From assembly GCA_019313735.1 (NCBI GenBank), contig JAFDAR010000036.1, forward strand, positions 1 to 8,249: a stretch of 8,249 bases of DNA, read 5' to 3'. The notes below the pieces were generated by a model. It was not told the origin of the DNA. It did no database searches and saw only the letters and a list, made by a program, of their open reading frames with translations. The position numbers were made by a program, and so were the translations under genes. This document shows positions 7,136 to 8,249 of the stretch, one piece after another; within the stretch, counting starts at the first letter, position 1, and each line of letters opens with the position of its first letter. Origin of the DNA: Deltaproteobacteria bacterium (GTDB lineage Bacteria > Desulfobacterota > Syntrophia > Syntrophales > UBA2210).

Positions 7136-7191
7136 GTAGCGCGGGGGCTCTGTCCCCCGCAATCATGTGCACCGCAGAGGGGGCACGCTAC
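7136..7191. repeat. REPIN-like pair of inverted GTAG-headed palindromes upstream of lepA
   Basis: On the + strand GTAG (7136-7139) is followed by the hairpin GCGGGGG (7141-7147) / CCCCCGC (7154-7160) with loop CTCTGT. On the - strand GTAG (7188-7191) is followed by a related sequence with a weaker hairpin, GTGC (7183-7186) / GCAC (7167-7170), and the same CTCTG core (7174-7178). The outer ends AGTAGCG (7135-7141) and CGCTACT (7186-7192) pair perfectly. Two REPs in inverted orientation with GTAG outermost is the REPIN layout known from RAYT-linked elements. A weak - strand promoter match (TTGCGG, 18 bases, TACTAT) lies across the strong hairpin. There is no transposase here, so any movement would need one elsewhere. 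Confidence 0.7.
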
Positions 7192-7215
7192 TGAAATTGC
7201 GATCATTTTTCATAA
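7191..7215 (-). repeat. Imperfect duplicate of the lepA start region
   Basis: This 25-base stretch matches 7084-7108 (lepA codons 1-8 plus two upstream bases) at 21 positions, with a run of 11 identical bases at one end. Read on the - strand it has its own ATG (7213) and encodes MKNDRNFS, against MKNIRNFS in LepA. That reading frame stops after 16 codons at 7163. The copy abuts the outer end of the inverted palindrome pair. It has no Shine-Dalgarno and is probably not a real gene. Confidence 0.7.
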
Positions 7216-7221
7216 TAAGAT

Positions 7222-7253
7222 AAAAAGCCTTCCCGTGTATAAGGAAGGCTTTT
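7222..7253 (-). terminator. Rho-independent terminator after adk
   Basis: On the - strand AAAAGCCTTCC (7243-7253) pairs with GGAAGGCTTTT (7223-7233) around a 9-base loop, and a run of five T (7222-7226) completes it. It begins 24 bases past the adk stop. It isolates adk from lepA, so lepA should have its own promoter in the 115 bases left. Confidence 0.85.
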
Positions 7254-7276
7254 ATACAATTTTATTGGAATTTTTA

Positions 7277-7938
7277 CTATCGTAATTTTTCGAGTAGTTC
7301 TTCACTGACCTCTTTGACTCCGGGCAGACCGTCAACCCCTATTACCGTTACTCTCTCTTTGAAATAATTGATGCCGGCGGTGGTTCCCGCCTCAGTGTCA
7401 TAATAGATATCGTGCCTCTTGCCGATTGCCACCTCATCCTGGTCATCGGCCCGGGCGCTCAATTCTCCGCCGCAGACACGGCACACGAAGGTCCCGTCCT
7501 TCTCGGCCGGCTTGATGGCATATTGTTGGGATGATTGTTGTCATTCGCGCAGAGCCTCCGACCCATGATCCTGTTCTTGGAGGTCTGTCTGTCCAGTATT
7601 ATCTCGATTACGTAATCCAGCTTTATACCTTCCTTCTCCAGCGCGTCATACAAGGCCTCCGCCTGGGCCAGATTTCTCGGGAAACCGTCCAGGAGCCAGC
7701 CATCCTTGCAGTCGTCTTCCTTCAGGCGATTCAGTATCATGGGAACCGTAATTTCATCCGGCACCAGCTCACCCTTGTCTATATATCCCTTCGCCTTTTT
7801 GCCGAGCTGGGTTCCCTTGGAGATATTCTCCCTGAAGATAACACCCGTCTCGATGTGGGCCACCCCGAACTTCTTCTGAACAATCGCTCCCTGCGTTCCC
7901 TTTCCGCTTCCATTCGGTCCAAAAATCAAAATATTCAC
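7277..7938 (-). pseudogene. adk: Adenylate kinase with a frameshift near 7520 (D. gigas-like metal-binding lid)
   Basis: Adenylate kinase interconverts ATP, AMP and ADP in the cytoplasm. The first frame (7938 to about 7520) gives residues 1-139: P-loop GPNGSGKGT (7-15), TGVIFRENIS (31-40, AMP site), DGFPRNLAQAE (84-94) and GRRLC (126-130). The second frame (about 7520 to 7277) carries VCRVCGGELSARADDQDE and ends in ELLEKLR. Joined by restoring one base in AATATGCC, the protein is 220 residues. Metal-lid ligands are C130, H136 (C-X5-H) and a later C-X2-C, as described for Desulfovibrio gigas Adk (three Cys, one His). Unrepaired, translation stops after 20 wrong residues, losing the C-X2-C and C-terminal half. 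Start is GTG at 7938 with GAAAGGAG nine bases upstream. The rest of both frames is well conserved, so a sequencing error or very recent mutation is more likely than old decay. Confidence 0.88.
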
Positions 7939-7942
7939 TATG

Positions 7943-8038
7943 TTAATCTCCTTTCAGGATATTGATAAAAGTATTAGCTTCCTGCGCTTTCTTGATGCCC
8001 TCGGACAGCCTCCTATGGGGCAGGAACCTTATAAGGGA
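7943..8038 (-). other. Open, coding-like stretch without a normal start, upstream of adk (possible gene remnant or leader peptide)
   Basis: On the - strand the frame from 8038 to the TAA at 7943-7945 is open for 31 codons and is in the same frame as the truncated gene that ends at 8066. Its last part reads LSEGIKKAQEANTFINI... and looks like a plausible charged helix. A strong AGGAGG (8009-8014) precedes it, but the next codon is CTG (8006-8008) and there is no ATG, GTG or TTG in frame. The stop lies four bases before the adk GTG. It may be the tail of a decayed gene, a leader peptide with an unusual start, or chance. I do not recognise the sequence. Confidence 0.25.
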
Positions 8039-8056
8039 TTACCCCTGTTATCGCAA
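8028..8056 (-). promoter_or_regulatory. Candidate sigma70-type promoter for adk
   Basis: On the - strand TTGCGA (8051-8056, four of six consensus bases) is separated by 17 bases from TATAAG (8028-8033, five of six). Transcription would start near 8021, giving a leader of about 80 bases before the adk GTG. The -10 box lies in the perfect 10-base palindrome CCTTATAAGG (8027-8036). No competing site was seen between the end of the upstream gene and adk. Confidence 0.5.
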
Positions 8057-8062
8057 GGGTAA
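8039..8062 (-). other. Hairpin after the truncated upstream gene
   Basis: TTACCC...TG (8039-8047) pairs with CAAGGGTAA (8054-8062) over nine pairs, one of them G-U in the - strand RNA, with a 6-base loop. It starts four bases past the stop of the upstream gene. No T run follows, so it is at best a weak terminator or an RNA-stabilising fold. It overlaps the -35 box of the adk promoter candidate. Confidence 0.4.
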
Positions 8063-8065
8063 AAG

Positions 8066-8249
8066 TTACTTCCCCTCGGCCACGACCCGGACCTGCGCTC
8101 GCAGGTTCAGCAGAAAGGACGTCTTATCCTGCTGGATCTGTACTGTCTCGTCATAATTCTCACCAAAGATGGTGTTCACTACCTTCTCCCTGTCGCCGTT
8201 GAACCGGTCGAGGTAGCCATCGATACTCTCCTTGAATAACACGGTCGTT
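8066..8249 (-). CDS. C-terminal end of an unrecognised protein (5' end outside window)
   Basis: The frame enters from the right edge and runs for about 60 codons to a TAA at 8066-8068. The peptide is hydrophilic and helical in character, with segments such as LFKESIDGYLDRFNGD, NTIFGENYDETVQIQQ and NLRAQVRVVAEGK. Codon use resembles the neighbouring genes and the frame has no stops, while other frames here are broken or shadow-like, so I take it as real coding sequence. No membrane segment or known motif is visible in this part. It precedes adk in the same direction, separated by 127 bases. I cannot name the family. Confidence 0.6.
   Translation of the reverse strand, partial: TTVLFKESIDGYLDRFNGDREKVVNTIFGENYDETVQIQQDKTSFLLNLRAQVRVVAEGK

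Noticed and set aside
7107..7172. A 22-residue N-terminal extension of LepA starting at 7172
   Set aside because: The family starts at MKNIRNFS, the extension runs through the GTAG-headed palindrome, and it has no Shine-Dalgarno.
7211..7213. The ATG in the duplicated region as a genuine small gene or the true lepA start
   Set aside because: Its frame stops after 16 codons, is not continuous with lepA, and has no Shine-Dalgarno.
7531..8156. Two + strand open frames opposite adk and its leader
   Set aside because: They are antisense to the conserved P-loop region and the adk leader, with no start signal and no recognisable product.

Overview
The window looks like chromosomal DNA of a Gram-negative, probably anaerobic bacterium, most likely in the Desulfobacterota (former Deltaproteobacteria). 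This rests on three things: an adenylate kinase whose metal-binding lid (Cys-X5-His, then Cys-X2-Cys) matches the type described in Desulfovibrio gigas; a stand-alone MrpD/NuoL-like antiporter subunit with a small two-helix partner; and intergenic REP-like palindromes and 7-base tandem repeats. The placement is inferred from family resemblance, not from a search.

Layout. On the + strand are a 5'-truncated FG-GAP/VCBS protein with a TolB/CsgG-like N-terminal domain (1-1596) and a tRNA with anticodon CAT (1658-1734). A strong bidirectional terminator (1745-1777) separates them from the rest, which is all on the - strand. Reading the - strand in its own direction (right to left), it holds: the C-terminal end of an unrecognised gene (8066-8249); an adenylate kinase gene broken by a frameshift near 7520 (7277-7938), with its own promoter candidate and terminator; lepA (5310-7106); hemW (4023-5141), followed by a probable terminator; a two-helix small membrane protein (3537-3788); and an MrpD-like proton-translocating subunit (1796-3547), which shares the bidirectional terminator.

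How the genes work together. lepA (EF4, a ribosomal GTPase) and hemW (a radical-SAM heme chaperone) are a common bacterial pair and need not share a function. The small membrane protein and the MrpD-like protein overlap by 11 bases and are probably one translationally coupled unit for cation/proton exchange or proton-coupled energy conservation. Adenylate kinase handles AMP/ADP/ATP balance and is normally essential, so its lesion is notable.

The most unusual part is the 170-base adk-lepA spacer. It carries a REPIN-like pair of inverted palindromes, each headed by GTAG. Directly against it is an imperfect second copy (21 of 25 bases) of the lepA start region, 107 bases upstream of the real start. 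The lepA-hemW spacer carries another GTAG-headed palindrome and two sets of 7-base tandem repeats. I saw no CRISPR array, phage gene, insertion-sequence transposase or defence system. No stretch over 300 bases lacks a gene.
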